Source: an uncultured Prevotellaceae bacterium
Lineage (GTDB): Bacteria > Bacteroidota > Bacteroidia > Bacteroidales > Bacteroidaceae
Direction of reading: 5' to 3'
NCBI GenBank assembly: GCA_900318815.1
Contig: ONMA01000027.1
Span: forward strand, 1-64,000
DNA: 64,000 nucleotides
Made by a program: the position numbers and the translations under genes
Notes under the pieces: model-generated
Told to the model about the DNA's origin: nothing
What the model saw: the letters and a program-made list of their open reading frames with translations, nothing else
Databases searched by the model: none
Part shown: piece after piece, positions 7,605 to 15,112 of the stretch
Layout of the letters: every line of letters starts with the position of its first letter
Position numbering within the stretch: position 1 is the first letter of the stretch

Positions 7605-7973
7605 CTACTTTTTAATGGTTTTACGAACTTTCTGTCCTTCCTTCACGATGTACACGCTGGAGCGTGAGTGTCTCACTCGCGGCCCAGCCTTCATGCGCCG
7701 TCCGTCCACCGTGTACCAACTGCGCTTTGCCGTGGTGGCACGGCTCTTAGGTGCAGCATCCTTCACGCCCGTAGTCACGTTGTTGCCAGTGACAACCAGC
7801 GACTGCACGTTTTCCTCCTTCGATCCGTCGGCGTAGATTACACAGACGTTCTCGCGGTCAAACGTAATCCGCTTGATGCTCTTTCCGTTCTCGGCAGTTT
7901 GTGCCCATGCTCCTGTCACACTGGCAATGGCCAGAGAGAGGAGCAGCGTTAGTCTTTTCGTTGTTCTTCTCAT
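7605..7973 (-). CDS. Small secreted protein with sorting-like C-terminal tail, 122 aa
   Basis: The start at ATG 7973 gives MRRTTKRLTLLLSLAIASVT followed by GAWAQ, a clean signal peptide, and lies just after the promoter at 7998-8005. A frame extending to 8285 is open but would overlap the transporter gene. The mature part has IKRITFDRENVCVIYADGS, the same kind of strand pair found at the start of the hydrolase encoded 6 bases downstream. It ends WYTVDGRRM...SSVYIVKEGQKVRKTIKK, resembling the short C-terminal tail of many Prevotella secreted proteins and perhaps a type IX-like sorting signal. It may be a partner of the hydrolase. Confidence 0.75.
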   Translation of the reverse strand: MRRTTKRLTLLLSLAIASVTGAWAQTAENGKSIKRITFDRENVCVIYADGSKEENVQSLVVTGNNVTTGVKDAAPKSRATTAKRSWYTVDGRRMKAGPRVRHSRSSVYIVKEGQKVRKTIKK

Positions 7974-7997
7974 AGTGGTGCTTTTTTTAGTCCGATG

Positions 7998-8005
7998 CAA
8001 AGATA
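7998..8005 (-). promoter_or_regulatory. Promoter -7 box, TATCTTTG on the minus strand
   Basis: Complement of CAAAGATA, 24 bases before ATG 7973. It drives the small secreted protein and the hydrolase. Confidence 0.75.
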
Positions 8006-8034
8006 ACACATTTTTGCGAAATAACAAGCATTTT

Positions 8035-8961
8035 TCAATGAGAAAATTCAGAATAGAGTTTAGCCACCAACGCACCGCTGATGTTATGCCATACGCTGAA
8101 CACAGCTCCGGGGATAGCAGCCAACGGGTAGGCCGCGAAATGGAGCACGGCCAGCGACGAAGCGAGTCCTGAGTTCTGCATGCCCACCTCGATGCTGAGT
8201 GCCACGCACTTGGACTTCTGCAGACGCAGCAGTCGGCCCACGGTAAAACCGATGCCCAGACCGAGAAGATTGTGCATGACGACAACTGCCATTACGAGCA
8301 GGCCAGCGGTCAACAGCCGGTCGGCATTGTGCGACACGATGATGCCCACCAACAGCGCTATCACCACCGACGAAAATGCGGGCAAGTAGGGCGTGGCGCG
8401 CTTGGTCAGACTGGAAAGGAAACGCTGGCAAAGCAAACCGCAGACGATGGGCGCAATGACCACATAGACAATGCTCATAAGCATGCCCAACGTATCGACA
8501 TTGACCATCGTGCCAGCCAACAGCCACACTAAAAGCGGCGTCAACAGCGGAGCCAACAGCGTCGAGGCGGCGGTCATGCCCACGGAGAGTGCCAAGTCGC
8601 CCTTGGCTAAATAAGTGATGACGTTCGATGCCGTGCCACCGGGACAACAGCCTACGAGTATGACGCCGATAGCCAACTCCTCGGGCAGCGAGAAAGCCCA
8701 CGTCAGCCCTAAAGCCAACAACGGCATGACGGTGAACTGCGTGAGGCAACCGATGAGTATATCCCTTGGACGGCTCAACACAATCCTGAAATCCTGCGGT
8801 GAGAGTGTCAGACCCATCCCGAACATGATGATGCCCAGCATAGGATTGATGACCCACGTGCCTACCGACGAGAAGGACGCAGGAACTAACAGTGAGAAAA
8901 TTGCCACTATCAGCACCATTGCGCCCATCCATCGGGCTATAAAATCACATATCTTCTTCAT
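8035..8961 (-). CDS. Bile acid:sodium symporter (BASS) family transporter, 308 aa
   Basis: The protein is hydrophobic throughout, with eight to ten membrane segments, and shows family landmarks: MFGMGLTLSPQDF near residue 50, GVILVGCCPGGTASNVITYL (near 98, the conserved cross-over region) and EVGMQNSGLASSLAVLHF near 258. BASS proteins use sodium to carry organic anions such as bile acids, pantoate or pyruvate-like acids across the inner membrane; which one is not visible. The length matches the family. No promoter consensus is clear upstream, where a tandem repeat (8967-9068) starts 5 bases before the ATG. Confidence 0.9.
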   Translation of the reverse strand: MKKICDFIARWMGAMVLIVAIFSLLVPASFSSVGTWVINPMLGIIMFGMGLTLSPQDFRIVLSRPRDILIGCLTQFTVMPLLALGLTWAFSLPEELAIGVILVGCCPGGTASNVITYLAKGDLALSVGMTAASTLLAPLLTPLLVWLLAGTMVNVDTLGMLMSIVYVVIAPIVCGLLCQRFLSSLTKRATPYLPAFSSVVIALLVGIIVSHNADRLLTAGLLVMAVVVMHNLLGLGIGFTVGRLLRLQKSKCVALSIEVGMQNSGLASSLAVLHFAAYPLAAIPGAVFSVWHNISGALVAKLYSEFSH

Positions 8962-8966
8962 TTTTT

Positions 8967-9068
8967 GACGGTTTGACGTTCTTTTTTGACGGTTAGACGG
9001 TTATACGTTTTTTTGACGGTTAGACGGATAGACGATTCTTTTTGACGGTTAGACGGATAGACGGTTTT
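8967..9068. repeat. Tandem repeat, ~25-bp unit TTTTTGACGGTTAGACGGAT
   Basis: About four imperfect copies of a unit built from GACGG and TAGACG words precede the BASS gene. Their position in the likely promoter/leader could affect its expression. Confidence 0.7.
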
Positions 9069-9070
9069 AG

Positions 9071-9107
9071 CCTACCCAAGCCCTCCCAAAGGGAGGGATG
9101 TTTGGTT
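9071..9107. repeat. Palindromic repeat A (CCCTCCC AAA GGGAGGG)
   Basis: ACCCAAGCCCTCCCAAAGGG continuing into AGGGATGTTTGG. It is one of about nine copies in the window, some of them inside genes. Confidence 0.8.
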
Positions 9108-9233
9108 TCAAGATTCATCTGCTTGTTCATCATTATTTATGGTTCTTGACTAATTGCTTGGAGGTTAGGGTTCGGGAACTTCTGATGTAGTTTTGGGAAG
9201 GGGGCTGACTTTTGGGCATTTTGAGGAGGTTTT

Positions 9234-11903
9234 TCAGAGAGAGATGCCGATGGTGGCAAGGAACCAACGACCCTGCTGGGGGATGACATTGGTGTTCATG
9301 CCACTGCGATAGTAGCGTGTGCCGAGGAGGTTGTGGATGTTGAGACCGAGGGTAATAGGGATTTGAGAATCCCTCCACAGTGGCAGACGGGAGAAAGAGT
9401 ACTCGCCACCAAGGTTGAGGATGGCACGGGCGGGCATATCCTTGTGCATGATGATGTTGCGAGCGGCACCCACGGCAGCCTCCTTGGCAGCAGCAGCTTC
9501 CTGCATCTTGCCTTCGGCGGCATACTGACGGGCAGTAGTGAGACTGCCTATCGTATGAATGAGTTCTACGAGATCGGTGTTATAGGATGTCTGCTGACTC
9601 TCGAAGAGCAGGTGCGTGTGGAGCTTCAGCTGCGGGATGGGCTGCCAGGCAAGGACAAGGTTGGCCGTGATGGCAGGGGTGTTGTTGTTATCATCAATGT
9701 CGGTGGTATAGACAGCTGCGACCTCGTCGGGAAGGTCGAAATCAATGAGGTTTGACTTGAGGGTGCGGATGAAAGTGAGTGAAGAGTGAAGAGTGAAGAG
9801 TGAAGAATTGGAGAGCCTGCTGGGAACTCGGTAAGTAGCCATGAGTTCGAGACCACAGGTCTTGTTCTTGGAGGCGTTCATGTAGTCGATGATGCTGGTC
9901 ATGATGAGGTCGGTAGCATAGTTATAGAAGCCGTTGACTTCGAAGTTGAACCCCTTGGTCCAGTTGTTGCCGGCGAAAGAGAGCTGAAAGGAGTGGACTC
10001 GCTCGGGAGAAAGGGCAGGAAGAGTGTTTTCACCGCCCGCCATGAGTGCAGAGAGGACGTTGGCCTTGCGGTAGATATAAGGTGCATCAACGAAAGACTT
10101 GGAATAGCTGAACTTGACATCCCACTTGGGGCGCAGAAGGATGAGGGCAACGCGGGGTGAGAGTTCGTGTATCTTGGTGTCGTCATAGCGTGTCTTTATG
10201 TCGTATCGGATACCGGCGTTGGCAATGAGCGAAAATTGATGACTGAAGAGAGAAGCATCCCACTGGTGCTTGAGCTGCAAGTAGGCATTGGTGCTATTCT
10301 CACTTCCCTTGCCGGCATTACGCATGAGGGGGTCTTCGAAGAAGGTCTGCTCGAAAGCGTAGCCTATCTGATAGCGGATGTCATCAAGCTGGAAATGCCC
10401 GTACTCGGCCCCGAAGCCGATGTTGCCCTTGTGGTGGTCGCCGATGGTATAGGGGTGATTGCCTTTGAGCTGGAGTCCGTAGTCCTGTTCCTGCCCGTTG
10501 ACATAGCGGGAGATTCCACCGTTCTGGGCGAAGACCTCAGTAACGTCGTCGGGCAGTCCGATGGCCATGCCCAAGGTGGGCATGGGGTAGTCGTTGATGA
10601 CCTGATAGCGGGTGAGGTCGGACTTATCGTAAGTGGCGGCGGCTTTCCATTGGATATTAAACATGGACCATTGATAATTGAGGTCGGCATGCCGGGAATT
10701 GACGCTGAAACCGGGTTTGAGACCGTTGTAGGTGCGGTAACGGTCGTAGTCGTAGGAAAGGGCAAGGGAGGTCATGGTGAAGGGAGAGACCACCTGGGAA
10801 AAGTGTGTATCGTACATGAACTGGAGGCCCTTATAACCGAGCTGGAGTCCGAAGTCGTAGTTGGGCCGGTTTCCGATGCGTCCTATGCGGATGTTGTCGA
10901 CGGGCATGGCGTACTGGCTCTCGCCAGTGCGCTCATTGGTAACATCATAACGCTCACCGCTGTTGCGATAGAGGCTGCCCCAGACGATGAGGTCGATGTC
11001 GAAGTAGTGCTTGCCCAAGACGGCATCGGCCTTGAACTGATGGCGGTTGCCTACTGCGACCTTGGCCTGCAAACCGTCAACGTCGATTCCCTGGAGGGTG
11101 ATGATGTTGACAACGGCTGTGAGTGCGACACCACCATAAAGGGAGGAGGCAGGTCCGCGGAGTACCTCTATTTGTTTGATTTTCTCCAAGGAGATACTGA
11201 AGTCGGGGGCGGCAGTGTTGGTGGCATAACTGTTAAGGCGGTGTCCGTTGAGCATGAAGAGTATCTTCTCCTGCGTATTGCTGTAGATGCCGCGCATGGC
11301 AATGTTGATGTCGTCGTTACAGTCGATGATGTTCATGCCGGGCACGTATGCGGCGAGTACTTCCTGGAGATTGCGTGCGCCAGAGTTCTGAATCATCTCG
11401 GCAGTGATAAGGGTGGTGGGCACAGGCACCTCGGCCAACGTCTCAGCCTGACTGGAAGCGGTGGTGATGGTGGCGGTCATACCGGCCTTGATACTGTTCA
11501 CGATGTCGGCAAAAGCGGCAGGATCGGCAGATGACGGACTGTAGTAGGGGTTCTGCTGGAGCAGGAGAGAAGCATACTGCCCGGCTTGCTGGGTGTCGAA
11601 GCGTGCGAGATAGCTGAGGGAAATGAGCCGGAGGGCATTCTGGCGCAGATTTCCCTGAAAGGCGCCAAGGTTATGTAACAAGGTGTCGCGGGCCTGCTCA
11701 ATGCGGCCAATCTGATAGTCGCTCTCTGCCTGTGCATAGACTTCGCGCATCTTCGTGTCGTTCTGCGCACTTACGGGGAGAGAGTAGAGAATGATGAGAA
11801 AGAGCCTCCCCAAGCCCCTCCAAAGGAGGATGAGAAAGAGCCTCCCCAAGCCCCTCCAAAGGAGGGGATGTTTGGTTACATGTTTTATTTGAGTTTTCTT
11901 CAT
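9234..11903 (-). CDS. TonB-dependent outer membrane receptor with N-terminal TPR-like region, 889 aa
   Basis: After the signal peptide there is a helical, TPR-like region (about 45-145; AESDYQIGRIEQARDTLLHN). The plug domain follows (PTTLITAEMIQNSGARNLQE, GIYSNTQEKILFMLNGHR, IEVLRGPASSLYGGVALTAV), then a ~600-residue beta-barrel ending in an aromatic-rich strand (RWFLATIGISL). Such receptors import ligands with TonB/ExbBD energy; no SusD partner is present, so the ligand may be a metal complex, a vitamin or a peptide. Odd features: residues ~12-36 of the signal peptide are two in-frame copies of palindromic repeat A (HPLLWRGLGRLF), and SSLFTLHSSL near residue 700 comes from a GAAGAGTGAAGA repeat. 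It is the last gene of an operon with the kinase at 11998-15081 and the propeller protein at 15113-16741, suggesting sensing coupled to uptake. Confidence 0.9.
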   Translation of the reverse strand: MKKTQIKHVTKHPLLWRGLGRLFLILLWRGLGRLFLIILYSLPVSAQNDTKMREVYAQAESDYQIGRIEQARDTLLHNLGAFQGNLRQNALRLISLSYLARFDTQQAGQYASLLLQQNPYYSPSSADPAAFADIVNSIKAGMTATITTASSQAETLAEVPVPTTLITAEMIQNSGARNLQEVLAAYVPGMNIIDCNDDINIAMRGIYSNTQEKILFMLNGHRLNSYATNTAAPDFSISLEKIKQIEVLRGPASSLYGGVALTAVVNIITLQGIDVDGLQAKVAVGNRHQFKADAVLGKHYFDIDLIVWGSLYRNSGERYDVTNERTGESQYAMPVDNIRIGRIGNRPNYDFGLQLGYKGLQFMYDTHFSQVVSPFTMTSLALSYDYDRYRTYNGLKPGFSVNSRHADLNYQWSMFNIQWKAAATYDKSDLTRYQVINDYPMPTLGMAIGLPDDVTEVFAQNGGISRYVNGQEQDYGLQLKGNHPYTIGDHHKGNIGFGAEYGHFQLDDIRYQIGYAFEQTFFEDPLMRNAGKGSENSTNAYLQLKHQWDASLFSHQFSLIANAGIRYDIKTRYDDTKIHELSPRVALILLRPKWDVKFSYSKSFVDAPYIYRKANVLSALMAGGENTLPALSPERVHSFQLSFAGNNWTKGFNFEVNGFYNYATDLIMTSIIDYMNASKNKTCGLELMATYRVPSRLSNSSLFTLHSSLTFIRTLKSNLIDFDLPDEVAAVYTTDIDDNNNTPAITANLVLAWQPIPQLKLHTHLLFESQQTSYNTDLVELIHTIGSLTTARQYAAEGKMQEAAAAKEAAVGAARNIIMHKDMPARAILNLGGEYSFSRLPLWRDSQIPITLGLNIHNLLGTRYYRSGMNTNVIPQQGRWFLATIGISL
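9776..9806. repeat. Repeat B (GTGAAGAGTGAAGAGTGAAG) inside the TonB receptor gene
   Basis: Three to four ten-base units in frame, coding SSLFTLHSSL on the minus strand. The same word occurs at 25151-25262, 41029-41043 and 48196-48276. Confidence 0.75.
11803..11880. repeat. Two tandem copies of palindromic repeat A inside a signal peptide
   Basis: Two units of GCCTCCCCAAGCCCCTCCAA followed by AGGAGG, read on the minus strand as HPLLWRGLGRLFLIL and LLWRGLGRLF, within the signal peptide of the TonB receptor. Confidence 0.85.
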
Positions 11904-11939
11904 TGTTCTATATGGTGCTTCTTTTATGTTGCTTTATCT

Positions 11940-11997
11940 ATCTAAACATCCCTCCCTTTGGGAGGGCTTGGGTGGGCTTGTGTTGGCTTGGGTGGGC
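11940..11997. repeat. Palindromic repeat A at the 3' end of the kinase gene
   Basis: AACATCCCTCCCTTTGGGAG continues into GGCTTGGGTGGGCTTGTG and a duplicated TTGGGTGGGCTT. The complement of its edge supplies the stop codon of the kinase gene (TTA at 11998-12000). Confidence 0.85.
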
Positions 11998-14900
11998 TTA
12001 ACCAACTGGAAGGGTAATTGTAAATTCTGTGTATTCGTACTTAACGGAAGCTACACTGATGTCGCCACCGTGGTTCTGAATAATCTCACGGCTCAAGTAA
12101 AGCCCCACACCCGCCGCCTCGCCAGTGGTCTTGGTGGTGAAGAACGGGTCGAAGATCTTGCCAAGAATCTTTTCCTCGATACCAATGCCATTGTCGCGAA
12201 TCTTCATGATGTAAGTCCCTGTAGACTTGAAATCCCCTTCCACCGTGAACGAAATCTCAGGAACATATCCTGAGGTCGGGGATTGCAAATCCCCTCCAAC
12301 AGATTGCAAATCCCCTCCAACAGATTTCGAATCCCCGAACCTCTCTGCCTTCTTGACCACGGCATAGACGGCATTAGCGAGCAGGCTCATAATAGTCTTA
12401 CTGAGGAGGTCAGGATTGCCACGCAGGGGCATAGCAGGGATTTTGGGCGGCAGGTTAAAGGCCGTTCGGATATGGTACTGTTCTTTCTCCTTCGCAAAGA
12501 ATTGGTTCAGCATCTTCTCGTCCTGATAGAGGAGGGGCAAAAGGTCCATTTGCACATAGCCGCCCGTGCGGTCTTTGAGCATCTCCTCCATGGCCTTGAG
12601 GATGCGAGTGGTGTTCTGCCCGTACTGGTTGACGGAGCGCAGGTTATCCGTCAGCATGCCAAGCACGTCCAAGGTGTCCTCATAATCGTCCTCGTTGATG
12701 TTCTCCTTATTATTATCAACGTTCTCCTTGAGGTCTCTCAGCAGGTCATTCGACATCTTGGAGAAGTTGATGATGTAGTTCATGGGGTTCAGGATACGGT
12801 CGATGAGTCCTTCGGTGAGCTTACCCACAGTGGCCATTTTCTCCTGACGTATCAGCTCGTGCTGGGCATTGCTCAAGTCGTCGAGGGCTTTCTCCAAACT
12901 CTTCGACTTCTCCTCGATCTCGTCTTTCTGCCTGACAATCTCGTCCTTCTGACGGACAACCTCGGAAGTGCGCTCCCTGACGATGCGCTCCAGCTTGATC
13001 TTATCCTTTTGCAACCGCTTCAGCCGGTAGCGGAACAGGCCGTAGACCAGCAGGGCGAGGAGGATGAAGTAGAGCATAAACATGTACCAGCGCATCAGCA
13101 AGGGGTAGTCGATGGAGAAGCGGACGGAAGTCTCTTCTGACAGCTGCCCGTTAGCCAACTGGGCCTGCACGTAGAGGGTGTACGTCCCGTAGGGCAGACT
13201 GAGGAACTCCATGTCCTGTCGGTCGGTCCAGGCACTCCACTTCTCGTTGTTAAGATGATAGCGGTAGAGGGTCTTGCCTGTCAATGGCACATAGTCGAGG
13301 GCATAGTAGAAGTGGAGGTGTCGGTCGTGGCTGCTTAACTTGGGCAATGACTTGGGTATCTGGCCAAAGCCACCCCACAGCACGCTATCGCCACCCATGA
13401 CGATGGAGCGAAAACGAACGGTTCGGCTTTCGGTAAGTCTGATAAGATCTTTCCTGCTGGTATCTATGATGGCAAGGATTTCGTCGCCGCCAATCCAGAC
13501 CTGATCGCCGTGGCGGTACAGGGCCTTGACCTCTATATCGTCGATGGGACGGAGCAGACTGTCAGGGAGCTCTTTAATGAGCAAGGCGGCAGGGTCGAGA
13601 GCTTCGATGGGGTCTCGTTTCCTTGCGGAAAGAGAGTCGCTCCCAACCACCTCGCCATGAACATTCCTGAACCAGAGGTCCCCCCGTGCATCCTCACCCA
13701 TGTCGGTCACCAACGGGAGGTCGTTTATCTTCTGCACCCTGATTTTGGCATCAGCCCCGACCTGAGCTTTTCCCCCCACAAATCCTTGATAGCAATACAC
13801 CCCGTCGGGCTCTCCTGCATACACCTTGTCGCCATTCACCAACATGGCGGTGGCAGCATTGGATGTGAGACGTGTGACGTTGCCGCCGGGCGCGATTTGG
13901 TAGATGCCGGAAGAGGTGGCGGCAAGAAGATGGCCTCGGCTCTGGCTCAGCGTCCAGCAGATATTGTTGATTTCGGCAATATGCTTACATGTCTGGCCGG
14001 CAATGGCATACACGCCGCTGGTGCCGCCGACGTAGATCTTTCCGTCGAAGGACGTGATAGCATGAACCTCGCCCGCAAGTCCGTCCTTGGACAGCACATA
14101 ACTATAGACCGACGGCAGCTCAATGGCGAAAATGCCATGCGACGTAGCCCCCCAAAGTGTGCCGTGACCGTCGTAGGCCACGTAGGCTACCTGATTCGAA
14201 CAGAGTCCGTTGGCTTCAGTAATGGTGTAGAGTTCGCGGCCTTCGCCATCGACGATAATGAGACCGTAGTTTTTCTTCACCTTCACCTGAAGGCCACCGT
14301 CAAGTTCCTCCGTCTGGGTGATATCCTCAAGCAAAACCTCTTCGTAACCCTCTTTCAATGCTTCCACCGACACAATGTCGCTCTCCATGCTGGAAACAAA
14401 GTTGGTATTGGCGTGCTTCTTCAACGACACCGTGGGAAGTGACTGCCCTACCCCATCCTTCACCTCATAGATATTATTATCGCTGGCAACAAACTGCAGG
14501 GAGCCGTCCTCGAAGATTTCCATCACCTCGCCCCAGAACACGCCTTTGTCTGTTGCCGGGGATTTTATATCCCCGCCCTCTGTTGTCAGGGATTTCAAAT
14601 CCCCGACTTCCTGCATATACAGTTCTCCATTCTCCCGCTGCTGCAGCCGTGCGAAGAAGTTATAGCCACCCACCCAGACGGTGTTCTTGCTATCGCGATA
14701 CACCACCGTGACGCGGTTGATTTCGGGAGTGTGAAAAATGTGCCACCTTACATGGTCATAGTAGAGCAGACCCTCGAAGTTGGCCACGAACACCGTACCG
14801 TCCTCACCTATCTCAATATCGAAGTTTCGGTTATGCCCGCCATATTCAGAAGCCGCATAATTGCGGATAAGGGGAAGGCCCTGCCCCACGGCATCTAAAG

Positions 14901-15081
14901 GAAGAAGAAACAGAAGAAGAACAAAGAGTCCGAAAAGCCTCCCCAAGCCCCTCCAAGGGAGGATGGGAAAAAGCCTCCCCAAGCCCCTCCAAGGGAGGGG
15001 ATGTCTGGTTACAAAAGGCCTCCCCAAGCCCCTCCAAAGGAGGGGATGTCTAATTACATATTTTATTTGAGTTTCCTTCAT
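11998..15081 (-). CDS. Propeller-type sensor kinase homologue lacking the phospho-acceptor His, 1027 aa
   Basis: Order of parts: a signal peptide containing three repeat-A copies (residues ~12-50), two-component-regulator beta-propeller repeats (about 70-570; WHIFHTPEINRV, GLCSNQVAYVAYDGHGTLWG), a Y_Y_Y-like domain (575-655), one membrane segment (about 660-685), a coiled coil with duplicated VRQKDEI (690-740), a dimerisation helix (QEKMATVGKLTEGLIDRILNP) and a HATPase domain with N-box (LLANAVYAV), DNGIGIEEK and GVGLYLSREII. Where HisKA domains have H-E-x-x-N-P the sequence has D761-R-I-L-N-P, so normal autophosphorylation is not expected. The receiver and AraC domains of hybrid sensors are absent. 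Repeat-derived stretches such as GGDLQSVGGDLQS (about residue 920) and VGDLKSLTTEGGDIKS (about 165) lie in frame. Middle gene of a three-gene operon. Confidence 0.9.
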   Translation of the reverse strand: MKETQIKYVIRHPLLWRGLGRPFVTRHPLPWRGLGRLFPILPWRGLGRLFGLFVLLLFLLPLDAVGQGLPLIRNYAASEYGGHNRNFDIEIGEDGTVFVANFEGLLYYDHVRWHIFHTPEINRVTVVYRDSKNTVWVGGYNFFARLQQRENGELYMQEVGDLKSLTTEGGDIKSPATDKGVFWGEVMEIFEDGSLQFVASDNNIYEVKDGVGQSLPTVSLKKHANTNFVSSMESDIVSVEALKEGYEEVLLEDITQTEELDGGLQVKVKKNYGLIIVDGEGRELYTITEANGLCSNQVAYVAYDGHGTLWGATSHGIFAIELPSVYSYVLSKDGLAGEVHAITSFDGKIYVGGTSGVYAIAGQTCKHIAEINNICWTLSQSRGHLLAATSSGIYQIAPGGNVTRLTSNAATAMLVNGDKVYAGEPDGVYCYQGFVGGKAQVGADAKIRVQKINDLPLVTDMGEDARGDLWFRNVHGEVVGSDSLSARKRDPIEALDPAALLIKELPDSLLRPIDDIEVKALYRHGDQVWIGGDEILAIIDTSRKDLIRLTESRTVRFRSIVMGGDSVLWGGFGQIPKSLPKLSSHDRHLHFYYALDYVPLTGKTLYRYHLNNEKWSAWTDRQDMEFLSLPYGTYTLYVQAQLANGQLSEETSVRFSIDYPLLMRWYMFMLYFILLALLVYGLFRYRLKRLQKDKIKLERIVRERTSEVVRQKDEIVRQKDEIEEKSKSLEKALDDLSNAQHELIRQEKMATVGKLTEGLIDRILNPMNYIINFSKMSNDLLRDLKENVDNNKENINEDDYEDTLDVLGMLTDNLRSVNQYGQNTTRILKAMEEMLKDRTGGYVQMDLLPLLYQDEKMLNQFFAKEKEQYHIRTAFNLPPKIPAMPLRGNPDLLSKTIMSLLANAVYAVVKKAERFGDSKSVGGDLQSVGGDLQSPTSGYVPEISFTVEGDFKSTGTYIMKIRDNGIGIEEKILGKIFDPFFTTKTTGEAAGVGLYLSREIIQNHGGDISVASVKYEYTEFTITLPVG
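12276..12337. repeat. Repeat C (GGGGATTTGCAATCCCC-type), three in-frame units
   Basis: GATTGCAAATCCCCTCCAAC is repeated, each unit coding GGDLQSV on the minus strand inside the kinase HATPase domain. Related units occur at about 12228, 14560-14606 and 9355-9378. Confidence 0.75.
14560..14606. repeat. Repeat C, two in-frame units in the propeller region
   Basis: GGGGATTTTATATCCCCGCC and a second GGGATTTCAAATCCCC lie 14 bases apart and code GDLKS/GDIKS on the minus strand. Confidence 0.65.
14935..15058. repeat. Three copies of palindromic repeat A inside a signal peptide
   Basis: Units at ~14935-14970, 14971-15013 and 15017-15058, read on the minus strand as RHPLLWRGLGRPFVT, RHPLPWRGLGRLFPI and LPWRGLGRLFGLF, before the hydrophobic core of the kinase homologue's signal peptide. 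Confidence 0.85.
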
Positions 15082-15112
15082 TGTTATTTAGGGTTCTTCT
15101 TTATTGCTTTAT

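Noticed and set aside
10167..11534. Long open frame on the plus strand opposite the TonB receptor
   Set aside because: It is a shadow of the receptor gene: low-complexity Val/Gly-rich translation, no family signals and no promoter. The same applies to long antisense frames at 18525-20054, 59021-60901, 62564-63790 and 4310-5221.
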